Source: SIG510 sp045540975 | Lineage (GTDB): Bacteria; Bacillota; Clostridia; Oscillospirales; JAAYXM01 | Direction of reading: 5' to 3' | NCBI GenBank assembly: GCA_045540975.1 | Contig: JAZQIE010000098.1 | Location: 1-17,848, forward strand | Length of the DNA stretch: 17,848 nucleotides | Part shown: positions 5,493 to 12,941 of the stretch, piece by piece | Position numbering within the stretch: the first letter of the stretch is position 1 | How the letters are laid out: each line of letters opens with the position of its first letter | The notes under the pieces: generated by a model | What the model was told of the DNA's origin: nothing | What the model saw: the letters and a program-made list of their open reading frames with translations, nothing else | Database searches by the model: none | Program-made: the position numbers and the translations under genes

Positions 5493-7145
5493 TCAGTTCA
5501 AATCAAGTACCGACTTGATTGCGCCCGTGCTTGCGGTGTCGATTTCAAGGGTGACGGTTTGCCCCACATTGAGAATCACCGCGGTTTGATGCTCGGATGC
5601 GTTTACCGCGTAGTAAGTCGGGTCGTTTTCAAGGCGCAGGTAATAGACGGAATTTCCGCCGATGACCGCGGAGCGAATCTCCACGATTTTGCCGCTGACT
5701 CGGGTTTCCTCAATTTCAGCAGGCTCTGTGATGCCCTGCTGCGAGAGTAATTTCACATACTCGCGCTCGCATTCCGCAGGGGTCGAGCCGGTTGCGACCA
5801 CCTGATACTGACGGACATTGACCATCGCGTAGGTCTTGACCAGACGGGCATTGTCCTTGAGTGCGACAAAGTAGGTGGGCTCGTTTGAGATATTCAGCAG
5901 CAGCGGGAAGGTCGCGTCATAGCCGAGGTGCTGAACAACACCCTCCGCCGAGGACATTGCGGAATACTCGGTTGCGCCCGCACACGGATAGAATTTGGTT
6001 TCCTTGGTGCGCTGGTTGGAGAGAATGAAACCGATGTTGGATTGGTCACCACCCACCGAGGTGATGCCGGTGTACATATACACGTCATCGTTTAAGGCGA
6101 TGTAGTTATAGCCGGAGGTGGTGACGGTGACATCCTTCTGCCCCAAAATCGAGTTGAAGAAGCCGTTACGGTAATAGCCGTAGTAATCGTACTGACGGGT
6201 GATGAGGTCCGCGGGATAGACACGGTCCACCCACGAGGGGACTTCCTCGAGGTATTCGCTTTCGCCCGTGACCGCATTGATCAGGACCGCGCCCTTGACA
6301 TCCTCACCGCCAAAGAGTCCCACACGTTTTACGATGCGCGGACAAATCCAATACGGATTTCGCTCTTCGTCGATTTCGAAGGTGGGGGCTGCAAACAGAT
6401 AGGTGGGATAAGAAAAGCGCAGGTGACGGTAGAGATACCGCCCAAAATGCTCGCTCGGTGAGTATTTCATCCCTTCCGAGAGGCGTACCACCTCGACGTT
6501 TTGGGTCACCATATCGATGATGAGATAGGCAGGGAGACCCTCACCGCGGTTGTTGAACCATTTGATGAGGTCGCCGTACACCAGCGGAGTGACACGGACG
6601 GGACGGTTTTGGAAGTTGATTTGGGTATAATCGTCCGCCACTTCAAACTGGCTGACCATGTCCGCGAGTTCACCGAGTTTGCGGTCGCCCAGACGCATGG
6701 CGCTTTCCGCATCGAGCAGCGGGATTTTGTCAAACGAGATTTCTGTGACGTCTTGGACAAAGTCCCCGTTTTCCACCTCGATGAGATTTTTATAACTGTT
6801 TGCGCGCAGGATGGTCCAGGACGAGATGCTGCCGATTGCAAAGACCGCAACCAAAAGCACCAGAAGAACGCCCGGAATCAGGCATTGCTTTTTGACGTGA
6901 TGCAGATACTCTTTGAACCCCACGCGCAGCCGACCGCCCGAGGTGACCACCGATACGGCGATATAGACCAGACACAGAATCCCGACAAAGACATAGAATT
7001 CTTCCGCGAAGATGCTGAGTGCAGGGAGTTTTACATAGAAATACAGGAATCCGACCGCGGCTGTGACCGCGAGGTTGATGAGAAGCTGCAAAAAGCGGTT
7101 TTTCACACCGCGATGCGGCTCGCGTGCATTTGAATAGTCAAACAT
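5493..7145 (-). CDS. Conserved membrane protein with large extracytoplasmic domain, function unknown
   Basis: This 550-aa protein has three predicted membrane helices near the N-terminus (about residues 18-38, 50-68 and 88-110). The loop between helices 2 and 3 is rich in Arg/Lys (GGRLRVGFKEYLHHVKKQ), placing it inside and the long C-terminal part (about 440 aa) outside the membrane. The outer part is rich in beta-type sequence, and its last 70 residues (VSGKIVEIRSAV to the end) look like a small OB-like barrel. I recall close relatives as conserved hypothetical proteins in Clostridia, with no established function. It is the last gene of the operon, 11 nt after the flippase gene, with a strong AAGGAGG 6 nt before its ATG. 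The stop codon of the flippase gene (TAA) is part of the same TAAGGAGG site, so translation may be coupled. A wall-assembly role is only a guess from position. Confidence 0.85.
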   Translation of the reverse strand: MFDYSNAREPHRGVKNRFLQLLINLAVTAAVGFLYFYVKLPALSIFAEEFYVFVGILCLVYIAVSVVTSGGRLRVGFKEYLHHVKKQCLIPGVLLVLLVAVFAIGSISSWTILRANSYKNLIEVENGDFVQDVTEISFDKIPLLDAESAMRLGDRKLGELADMVSQFEVADDYTQINFQNRPVRVTPLVYGDLIKWFNNRGEGLPAYLIIDMVTQNVEVVRLSEGMKYSPSEHFGRYLYRHLRFSYPTYLFAAPTFEIDEERNPYWICPRIVKRVGLFGGEDVKGAVLINAVTGESEYLEEVPSWVDRVYPADLITRQYDYYGYYRNGFFNSILGQKDVTVTTSGYNYIALNDDVYMYTGITSVGGDQSNIGFILSNQRTKETKFYPCAGATEYSAMSSAEGVVQHLGYDATFPLLLNISNEPTYFVALKDNARLVKTYAMVNVRQYQVVATGSTPAECEREYVKLLSQQGITEPAEIEETRVSGKIVEIRSAVIGGNSVYYLRLENDPTYYAVNASEHQTAVILNVGQTVTLEIDTASTGAIKSVLDLN

Positions 7146-7156
7146 AAAATTCCTCC

Positions 7157-8767
7157 TTATCGTTTGAGAGGCAGGATGCTCGCAAGTTTTTCACCCTTGG
7201 GAAGCATCAGGACATCCTCTTTGGTGATGCCGCCCGTGACAAAGAGCAGTACCACATAGGCAACGCCGCCCACCGCGACCGATGCGAACATTGCGATGTA
7301 GTTTCCAACCAGTGCGCCTAAGAGTAAGTATGCCCCAAAACACAGAATTCCCATCACGGCGCTGGAGAGAATAACTCTGCCGTAGGTACGGATGATGCCG
7401 ACCGAGAAGCCTGTTTCTTTTTTGAGGAAGTAGAGGTTGAGCACGGTGATGACCACATAGCACAAAACCGTGCCGATTGCGGCACCGCAAAGCTCAACAC
7501 CGGGAATTGCGATGAGGAAATAGTTTGCCGCGACCTTGACCACCGCGCCCGCAAGCATGGTGAGGACCGGAATGATGGGTTTTCCGAGTGCTTGCAGGAT
7601 GGTGGAGGTCAGCGAGGAGACACAAAGGAAGACCGATGCAAACGACAGAATCGCAAGCACGGGGGTTGCGATATTCGCGCTTTCGCCCGCGCCGAAGAGC
7701 AGGCTGATAATCGGGTTTGCCAAAACCGCGATGCCAACCGCACACGGAAGCGAGAGCATGACCACGATACGGCTGGAGGATGCGATGGTACTGTGCAGCG
7801 CCTTCATATCGCGGCGCGCATATGCGGCGGAGACCACGGGCGTGATGCTCAAATTCAGCGAGATGATGACCGACGGCACCAGATTGAAGAGCGGAATGGC
7901 ATAGTTATCGTAAATACCGAAAAGCTCGGTGGTTTGATGCGAGTCATACCCCACCGCGGCGAGGCGGTTGGTGACCAGGACAAGGTCAATGGTATTGGTC
8001 AGATTCATGACAAGCGCGCCCACGGTGACCGGGATGGCAAGCGCAAGCAATGCTTTTAAGATTTCCTTACCCGAGCGGCAATCGTCCACCAATACAAGCT
8101 CGGCATCTGCCGCCGCGTGCTTTTTCTTGGAGAGGAAATACAGCACGGTGAGGAGCAGCGCGGAGAGACCTGCGCCGATGGTGACGCCTGTGATGGCGCC
8201 TGCCGCGACGTATTTATCCGCAAGACCGATGCGGATAAAGAGGAGCGCCAGGAAAAGCCCGACAAACAGACGGCTGAGCGCTTCAAGGACTTGGGAAAGC
8301 CCTGTGGGGACCATGTTGTTACGGCCTTGGAATGAGCCGCGAAGCCCTGCCGCGAGGGAGAGGAGCAGCACCGCGGGTGCGAGTGCGACCACGCTGACCG
8401 CGACCTCGGGGTTATTGGCGAGATTTGCGAGAAAGCCCGAGCCCAAAATCAAGAGCAGCGTTCCCGCGCCGCCAAGCACCGCGCAGAATAAAAACGCGAT
8501 ACGGAAAATGCGCTTGGATTCCTGCACGCGGCCGAGGGTTCTCGCTTCCGAAATCATTTTGGAGATGGCAAGCGGGATACCTGCGGTGGAAACCGTGAGG
8601 AGCAGGCTGTAATAACGGTATGCCGCGCTGTAAAGTCCCATGCCGTAATCCCCGACCACGCGGGTGAGCGGAACACGGAACACCGCGCCGATGATTTTGA
8701 CTAAGATATTCGCCACCATCAGCACCATAGCGCCTTTTAAGAAGCCTTCTGTTTTCTTTTCGGACAC
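7157..8767 (-). CDS. Polysaccharide/lipid flippase of the MOP superfamily (SpoVB/YtgP/MurJ-like)
   Basis: This 536-aa protein has about 14 predicted membrane helices throughout. It begins FLKGAMVLMVANILVKIIG followed by FRVPLTRVVGDYGMGLYS, the typical N-terminal signature of SpoVB/YtgP-type polysaccharide biosynthesis proteins. Members of this family move undecaprenyl-linked precursors across the membrane; YtgP-like members act as lipid II flippases, and SpoVB acts in spore cortex synthesis. The sequence cannot separate these roles. I chose GTG 8767 because GAAGGTG lies 5 nt upstream. It sits 15 nt after the phosphatase::GNAT gene and 11 nt before the membrane protein gene, in one operon with pyrK and pyrD. 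Confidence 0.9.
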   Translation of the reverse strand: MSEKKTEGFLKGAMVLMVANILVKIIGAVFRVPLTRVVGDYGMGLYSAAYRYYSLLLTVSTAGIPLAISKMISEARTLGRVQESKRIFRIAFLFCAVLGGAGTLLLILGSGFLANLANNPEVAVSVVALAPAVLLLSLAAGLRGSFQGRNNMVPTGLSQVLEALSRLFVGLFLALLFIRIGLADKYVAAGAITGVTIGAGLSALLLTVLYFLSKKKHAAADAELVLVDDCRSGKEILKALLALAIPVTVGALVMNLTNTIDLVLVTNRLAAVGYDSHQTTELFGIYDNYAIPLFNLVPSVIISLNLSITPVVSAAYARRDMKALHSTIASSSRIVVMLSLPCAVGIAVLANPIISLLFGAGESANIATPVLAILSFASVFLCVSSLTSTILQALGKPIIPVLTMLAGAVVKVAANYFLIAIPGVELCGAAIGTVLCYVVITVLNLYFLKKETGFSVGIIRTYGRVILSSAVMGILCFGAYLLLGALVGNYIAMFASVAVGGVAYVVLLFVTGGITKEDVLMLPKGEKLASILPLKR

Positions 8768-8782
8768 AGTTGCACCTTCTTT

Positions 8783-9931
8783 TTAGAATTTGTCTGAAAT
8801 TTGTTTTCTCATGATGATTTGGATGATGCCGCACTCGGATTCCATGTGCATCTCCTCAAATCCCATTTTCGCATAGAATTTACGGGCGGGCGTGTTGTTT
8901 TGCGCGACACGTACCGAGAGGTATTTCTTCCCCATCGCGCGGTACAGACTCGCCGCATAGCCCACCAAAATCGCGCCCATGTATTTGCCGCGGTTTTCCT
9001 CGGTGAGGTATAAAAGCGCGATGTGACCCGCGTCGGGCAGGATTTTTGCTTTGGTATCAAGCAGGATTGCGCCCACATCCTCGGTCTTTCGCTGTGCCAC
9101 CGCGATGGCGCGCGGGTCTGCCGAAAGCAGTTTTTTCATACGGGTCTTGGTCTGTGCGGAATCGTAATCGTCACGGCCGAAGATTTTCAGCCACGCCGCA
9201 TGGTAGTAGGTATCGAGCAGTTCCAAATCCTGCGGGAAGATTGCGGGACGGAAGTGCAGGTTGAAATAGGCGGGGTCATCCTCCTCGCGCCACCATTGTT
9301 GACGGTCGAGGGTGGAAACCTCCGCAAGATGTGTGTTATCGTTTCCGTACTCCACCGTGTATTTGCCGTTTTCATAGCGGATACACGCGACCGCGGTATT
9401 GTCGCACCACTGCACGTCCAAGATACGCGAGAAATCCTCGTCATACATAAATGCGCACAGAAGGGCGCGGATGACTGTGCCGTGGGTGACCACCGCAACG
9501 GTTTCGTTCGGATGCGCGGCGACGATTTCGTCAAGCTTTGCCTTGACGCGGCGGTACATGGAGAGATAGGTTTCGCTCCCCTCCACTTGGAAGTTCATGG
9601 GGTCATACGTCCAGTTATGATACTGCTCGGGATGGTCCTGCACAAGTTCGCCCCAAGTGAGGTCTTCCCAGATTCCGAAATGGAATTCGCGCAGTTCTTT
9701 GCAGAAATGCACCGGGATATCCTTCTCCTCGTAAATCGCGGTTGCGGTTTGGCGGGTGCGGGACAAATCGCTGGTATACACCGCATCCACCTTGACCGCC
9801 GCAAAACGGTCTCTGAGGCGTTCGATTTGCGCTTCTCCGTTTTTGGTGATATATCCGTCATACGTCCCATGCACACGGCGGTAGATATTTCCTTCCGCCT
9901 CAGCATGGCGAACAACATACAGTGTTGTCAT
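8783..9931 (-). CDS. Histidine phosphatase (phosphoglycerate mutase-like) fused to a GNAT acetyltransferase
   Basis: Residues 1-210 are a complete histidine phosphatase domain: RHAEAEGN with the phospho-accepting H9, the SDLSRTRQT motif, E82 in the REFHFGIWE loop, and the second catalytic H150 in VVTHGTVIR. Residues about 220-382 are a GNAT domain with an acetyl-CoA loop (RGKYMGAI, near 315) and the typical end NTPARKFYAKMGFEE. Each part has close to its usual length, so this is a true fusion and not a read-through error: one uninterrupted frame with TAGGAGGA before ATG 9931. The substrates of both halves are unknown; alternatives for the first half include CobC-, GpmB- or nucleotide-type phosphatases. 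It lies 9 nt after pyrD and 15 nt before the flippase gene. Confidence 0.9.
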   Translation of the reverse strand: MTTLYVVRHAEAEGNIYRRVHGTYDGYITKNGEAQIERLRDRFAAVKVDAVYTSDLSRTRQTATAIYEEKDIPVHFCKELREFHFGIWEDLTWGELVQDHPEQYHNWTYDPMNFQVEGSETYLSMYRRVKAKLDEIVAAHPNETVAVVTHGTVIRALLCAFMYDEDFSRILDVQWCDNTAVACIRYENGKYTVEYGNDNTHLAEVSTLDRQQWWREEDDPAYFNLHFRPAIFPQDLELLDTYYHAAWLKIFGRDDYDSAQTKTRMKKLLSADPRAIAVAQRKTEDVGAILLDTKAKILPDAGHIALLYLTEENRGKYMGAILVGYAASLYRAMGKKYLSVRVAQNNTPARKFYAKMGFEEMHMESECGIIQIIMRKQISDKF

Positions 9932-9940
9932 GGTTTCCTC

Positions 9941-10846
9941 CTAATACGGGCGTACGGTTCCGACAAGCTCGCTCACGTTGGAGACGCCCTGTTCTTTGCA
10001 GAATGCTTCAATGCCGTCCCGCACCTTGACGGGTGCCATCGGGTCACGGAAGCACGCTGTCCCCACCGCGACCGCGTTTGCGCCTGCCATCATCATTTCC
10101 ACCGCGTCACGCCAGGTGGAGATGCCGCCCATACCGATGATGGGGAGGTTTACCGCGCGGGACACCTGATAGACCATGCGCACCGCAATCGGGAATACCG
10201 CAGGGCCGGACATTCCGCCCATGTTATTGTGCAGAATGGGACGGCGGCTGCGAATGTCAATCCGCATACCGAGTAAGGTGTTGATGAGGCTCAAAATATC
10301 CGCACCGCCCGCTTCCGCGGCACGCGCGATTTCGGTGATGTCGGTCACATTCGGGGAAAGTTTCACGATGAGAGGCTTGGTGGTTTCCTTGCGCACCGCC
10401 GAAACCAAACTCTCCACGGTTGCGGGGCAGGTACCGAATGCCATGCCGCCCGCTTTGACATTCGGGCAGGAGATGTTGAGCTCCAAAAGGTCAACATCCG
10501 CGGAGTCCATCTTATGCGCGATGGCAAGGTAGTCTTCCATGGTGCTGCCCGAGATATTGGCGATGATTTTGGTGTCAAACTTCCGCAAAAACGGGATTTC
10601 TTCCTCGATGAATTTGTCCACACCCGGATTCTGCAGACCCACGGAATTGAGGATTCCGAGCGGAGTTTCCGCAATACGGGGCGGAACGTTGCCGAGGCGC
10701 GGATTTAAGGTGAGACCCTTGACGTTGATTGCGCCAAGCGCACCGAGATCGTAAAATTCATTGTATTCTCTGCCGAATCCGTAAGTACCGGATGCGGTCA
10801 TGACCGGGTTTTTCAGGGTGACCCCTGCAAGATTCACACGCAGCAT
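9941..10846 (-). CDS. pyrD: Dihydroorotate dehydrogenase, class 1B catalytic subunit
   Basis: This 301-aa FMN enzyme oxidises dihydroorotate to orotate, the fourth step of UMP synthesis. The class 1 features are clear: the N-terminal NPVMTASGTYGFG, K44 in VKGLT, and the catalytic cysteine C127 in LELNISCPN (class 2 enzymes have serine there). Phosphate-binding segments IGMGGISTWRDA and GANAVAVGTA are near the C-terminus. The adjacent pyrK, 9 nt upstream, makes this the class 1B form, which passes electrons through PyrK to NAD. ATG 10846 has TAGGAGG 6 nt upstream. Length is normal for the family. Confidence 0.97.
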   Translation of the reverse strand: MLRVNLAGVTLKNPVMTASGTYGFGREYNEFYDLGALGAINVKGLTLNPRLGNVPPRIAETPLGILNSVGLQNPGVDKFIEEEIPFLRKFDTKIIANISGSTMEDYLAIAHKMDSADVDLLELNISCPNVKAGGMAFGTCPATVESLVSAVRKETTKPLIVKLSPNVTDITEIARAAEAGGADILSLINTLLGMRIDIRSRRPILHNNMGGMSGPAVFPIAVRMVYQVSRAVNLPIIGMGGISTWRDAVEMMMAGANAVAVGTACFRDPMAPVKVRDGIEAFCKEQGVSNVSELVGTVRPY

Positions 10847-10855
10847 AACATCCTC

Positions 10856-11623
10856 CTATTCCCAAACCACTTGGTCCGCCGAAAAGACGGGGCCATCCAT
10901 ACAAACACGGGAGTTGTGCTCATGGTCGCCTTCTTTGGTTTTGCAAACACAGACAAGGCAAGCACCCACACCGCAGCCCATCCGCTCTTCCATGGAGACA
11001 AAGCACGGGACGTTCTTTTCCTTTGCAAGACCCGCCACCGCACGGAGCATGGGCTTGGGGCCGCACGCGAGCACGCCGCAGTAATCGTTTTTCTCCAAAA
11101 GACGTGCGACAGGCTCCGCGACTGTGCCGTGAGTACCGACCGAGCCGTCATCGGTTGCGATCATGACCGTGTCCGAAGATGCCAAAAAGTCACGGTATAA
11201 AATCATTGCCGCCTCGTTGCGATAGCCGAGCACCACGTGTGCCTTGCGGCTGCGCGCAACCGAGAGGAGCGGCGGAACACCCACACCGCCGCCGACCAAA
11301 AGAACGGGACGGGGGTCATCGGGAAACAACGGGAACACGCCTTTGCCCAAGGGGCCCAAAATGTCCAGCACATCCCCTTCCTTGCGGCGGGACAGCCATT
11401 CGGTTCCCTCGCCGCGGATTTCAAACACCAGACGCAAAAATCCGTCCTTGGTTTCGCAAATACTGATCGGACGGCGCAGGAGATGGGAATGTCCGCACGC
11501 GACATGGACAAACTGCCCGGGCACCGCCGCATTCGCGATTGCGGGCGCGTCCAGACACAGTTCAAAATGTGTTTTGGTCAAAGCACGGCAAGAGAGTACC
11601 GCGCACAGATTGGTTTCTGCCAT
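10856..11623 (-). CDS. pyrK: Dihydroorotate dehydrogenase electron transfer subunit (FAD, 2Fe-2S)
   Basis: This 255-aa subunit takes electrons from PyrD's FMN and passes them to NAD. The order of domains is a ferredoxin-reductase FAD barrel with RPISICE at 51-57, an NAD-binding part with GGGVGVPPLL (111-120) and ACGPKPMLRAV (187-195), and a C-terminal 2Fe-2S site with cysteines C217, C222, C225 and C241 (C-x4-C-x2-C-x15-C). All expected ligands are present. ATG 11623 has only a weak ribosome site (GGATGAAGA region). It is the first gene of its transcript, with a predicted promoter at 11668-11696. Confidence 0.96.
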   Translation of the reverse strand: MAETNLCAVLSCRALTKTHFELCLDAPAIANAAVPGQFVHVACGHSHLLRRPISICETKDGFLRLVFEIRGEGTEWLSRRKEGDVLDILGPLGKGVFPLFPDDPRPVLLVGGGVGVPPLLSVARSRKAHVVLGYRNEAAMILYRDFLASSDTVMIATDDGSVGTHGTVAEPVARLLEKNDYCGVLACGPKPMLRAVAGLAKEKNVPCFVSMEERMGCGVGACLVCVCKTKEGDHEHNSRVCMDGPVFSADQVVWE

Positions 11624-11667
11624 AATTCTTCATCCATTTCTGCCTGAAAAGGCGTATACTTATTTCT

Positions 11668-11696
11668 ATTATACTGGAAAACCGCCATAACTTCAA
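11668..11696 (-). promoter_or_regulatory. Predicted promoter of the pyrK-pyrD operon
   Basis: On the minus strand TTGAAG (11691-11696), a 17-nt spacer and a perfect TATAAT (11668-11673) stand 45 nt upstream of pyrK. The left end of the inverted-repeat element begins 2 nt beyond the -35 box. No PyrR-binding consensus or attenuator could be seen between this promoter and pyrK. Confidence 0.8.
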
Positions 11697-11698
11697 GA

Positions 11699-12007
11699 AA
11701 AAAGAGTGGGCAATGCCGGCTCCGGATAAGAAAACAATGGTTTTGAAGTACTCTTCCCTGTTTATACCACACCAAAAAGTGCCGTAATCCTGACGGATTA
11801 CGGCACTTTTCGTTCTTTATCTAAGCAAAAAATCCTATTTTCAAAACTGTTCCGCACTCCGAAGACGAGGATTTCGGATGAAGTCCAAGGCGAAAAAACG
11901 AGGAATCCTTGACGGATTGCGAGTTTTTTGAACGCAGGAATTCGCCGAAAGACCGTTTCTCGGGGCAATGTTTTCTTGTTTGGAGACGGCACAAGCCCAC
12001 TCTTTTT
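11699..12007. repeat. Candidate 309-bp inverted-repeat element between pyrF and pyrK
   Basis: The ends carry an inverted repeat. Thirteen identical bases (AAAAAGAGTGGGC at 11699-11711 against its complement at 11995-12007) continue as an imperfect match to about 41 bp, including GCCGnCTCC and AAGAAAACAnTG. The interior has no convincing gene, but holds a perfect 16-bp hairpin (11775-11810) and further pairings such as TTTCGG near 11873 with CCGAAA near 11946. The element ends 2 nt from the pyrF stop codon and 2 nt from the pyrK -35 box. A GA dinucleotide flanks both ends, too short to prove a target duplication. It may be a MITE-like insertion or a widespread structured intergenic repeat. This stretch accounts for the 386-nt gap between the two genes. 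Confidence 0.6.
11775..11810 (-). terminator. Strong hairpin terminator downstream of pyrC-pyrF
   Basis: A 16-bp perfect stem (11775-11790 with 11795-11810, loop TGAC) starts with AAAA and ends with TTTT. On the minus strand the T-run is TTTTT. It would end the lipoprotein-pyrC-pyrF transcript, which explains why pyrK needs its own promoter. Confidence 0.85.
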
Positions 12008-12009
12008 GA

Positions 12010-12927
12010 TTAGCAGTAGCATTTGAGGTCGTCGCGCATTGCGATGGCGGCGTTGTATGCCGCTTCCGCGAAGTTTTCACCGCTCTTGCAGTCGGTTTTC
12101 TGCCATGCATAGATGATGCCGCGCGAGGAATTGACGATTGCGCCGAGACCTCTGCGGTCGAATGCGCCGGCGAGGTCGGATGCGGTTGCGCCCTGCGCAC
12201 CGTAGCCCGGGACAAGGAAGAACTGGTGCGGATGTGCGCGGCGGAGTTCGATGAGCTGGGCGGGATGGGTTGCGCCCACCACAAAGCCGATGTCCGAATA
12301 GCCGTTTTTGCCCACCAAATCTTCGCCCCACAGGTTGGTCTTATCCGCCATGACCTGATAGATGGCACGGGTGCCTGCAACCAAATCCTGCAATTCGCTC
12401 GAGGAGGGGTTGGAGGTTTTGACCAGAACGAAGACGGACTTTCCGTTTTCTTTACAGCGCTCGACAAACGGGAGTACACCGTCCGAGCCGAGGTAGCCGT
12501 TGACCGTGATGCAGTCTGCCGCGAACGGCTCGATGACCGTATCCCCGACCTTGACCGAGCCGAGGTAGGCATCCGCGTAAGCCGATGCGGTGGTGCCGAT
12601 GTCACCGCGCTTGACGTCCAAAATCACGTACATGCCTTTGCTCTTTGCATAGTCGATGGTACGCTTTAAGACCTCGATGCCTTCCACACCGTACATTTCA
12701 TAATACGCGGATTGGGGCTTGACCGCAGGGACAATACCGCAGAGTGCATCGATGAGTCCGACATTGAATTCATAGATGGCTTCCGCCGCCGCGCGCAGGG
12801 TTTCCCCATGCACTTTGATGTGCTTTTCAATCAGGTACGGGGGGAGGTTTTTGAGGTTGGGGTCCAAGCCGACCACGGTCGGGTTGCCCTTTGCAACAAT
12901 TTTTTCAATCAAGCGATCCATTGACAT
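12010..12927 (-). CDS. pyrF: Orotidine 5'-phosphate decarboxylase, type 2
   Basis: This 305-aa enzyme decarboxylates OMP to UMP, the last step of de novo synthesis. It belongs to the longer type 2 group (about 270-310 aa): VGLDPNLKNLP near the N-terminus, AVKPQSAYYE at 68-77, and the catalytic D-x-K-x-x-D site VILDVKRGDIG (D104, K106, D109). A phosphate loop is visible in FLVPGYGAQGA. ATG 12927 has GGAGAG 7 nt upstream. It follows pyrC by 14 nt and is the last gene before the terminator at 11775-11810. Confidence 0.97.
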   Translation of the reverse strand: MSMDRLIEKIVAKGNPTVVGLDPNLKNLPPYLIEKHIKVHGETLRAAAEAIYEFNVGLIDALCGIVPAVKPQSAYYEMYGVEGIEVLKRTIDYAKSKGMYVILDVKRGDIGTTASAYADAYLGSVKVGDTVIEPFAADCITVNGYLGSDGVLPFVERCKENGKSVFVLVKTSNPSSSELQDLVAGTRAIYQVMADKTNLWGEDLVGKNGYSDIGFVVGATHPAQLIELRRAHPHQFFLVPGYGAQGATASDLAGAFDRRGLGAIVNSSRGIIYAWQKTDCKSGENFAEAAYNAAIAMRDDLKCYC

Positions 12928-12941
12928 GGTATTTCTCTCCT

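Noticed and set aside
9023..10276. Long open frame (417 codons) on the plus strand
   Set aside because: It lies entirely antisense to the phosphatase::GNAT and pyrD genes, has no ribosome site or family signature, and its composition (His, Arg, Val-rich) is what antisense reading of GC-rich genes gives.
11624..12009. PyrR-binding attenuator or other known riboswitch ahead of pyrK
   Set aside because: No match to the PyrR loop consensus was seen, and the hairpins fall upstream of the predicted pyrK promoter, so they are not in its leader.
11798..12022. Minus-strand 74-codon open frame within the pyrF-pyrK gap
   Set aside because: It begins inside the end of pyrF and runs through the inverted-repeat element, including the terminator hairpin. 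It has no ribosome site and is better explained as repeat DNA.
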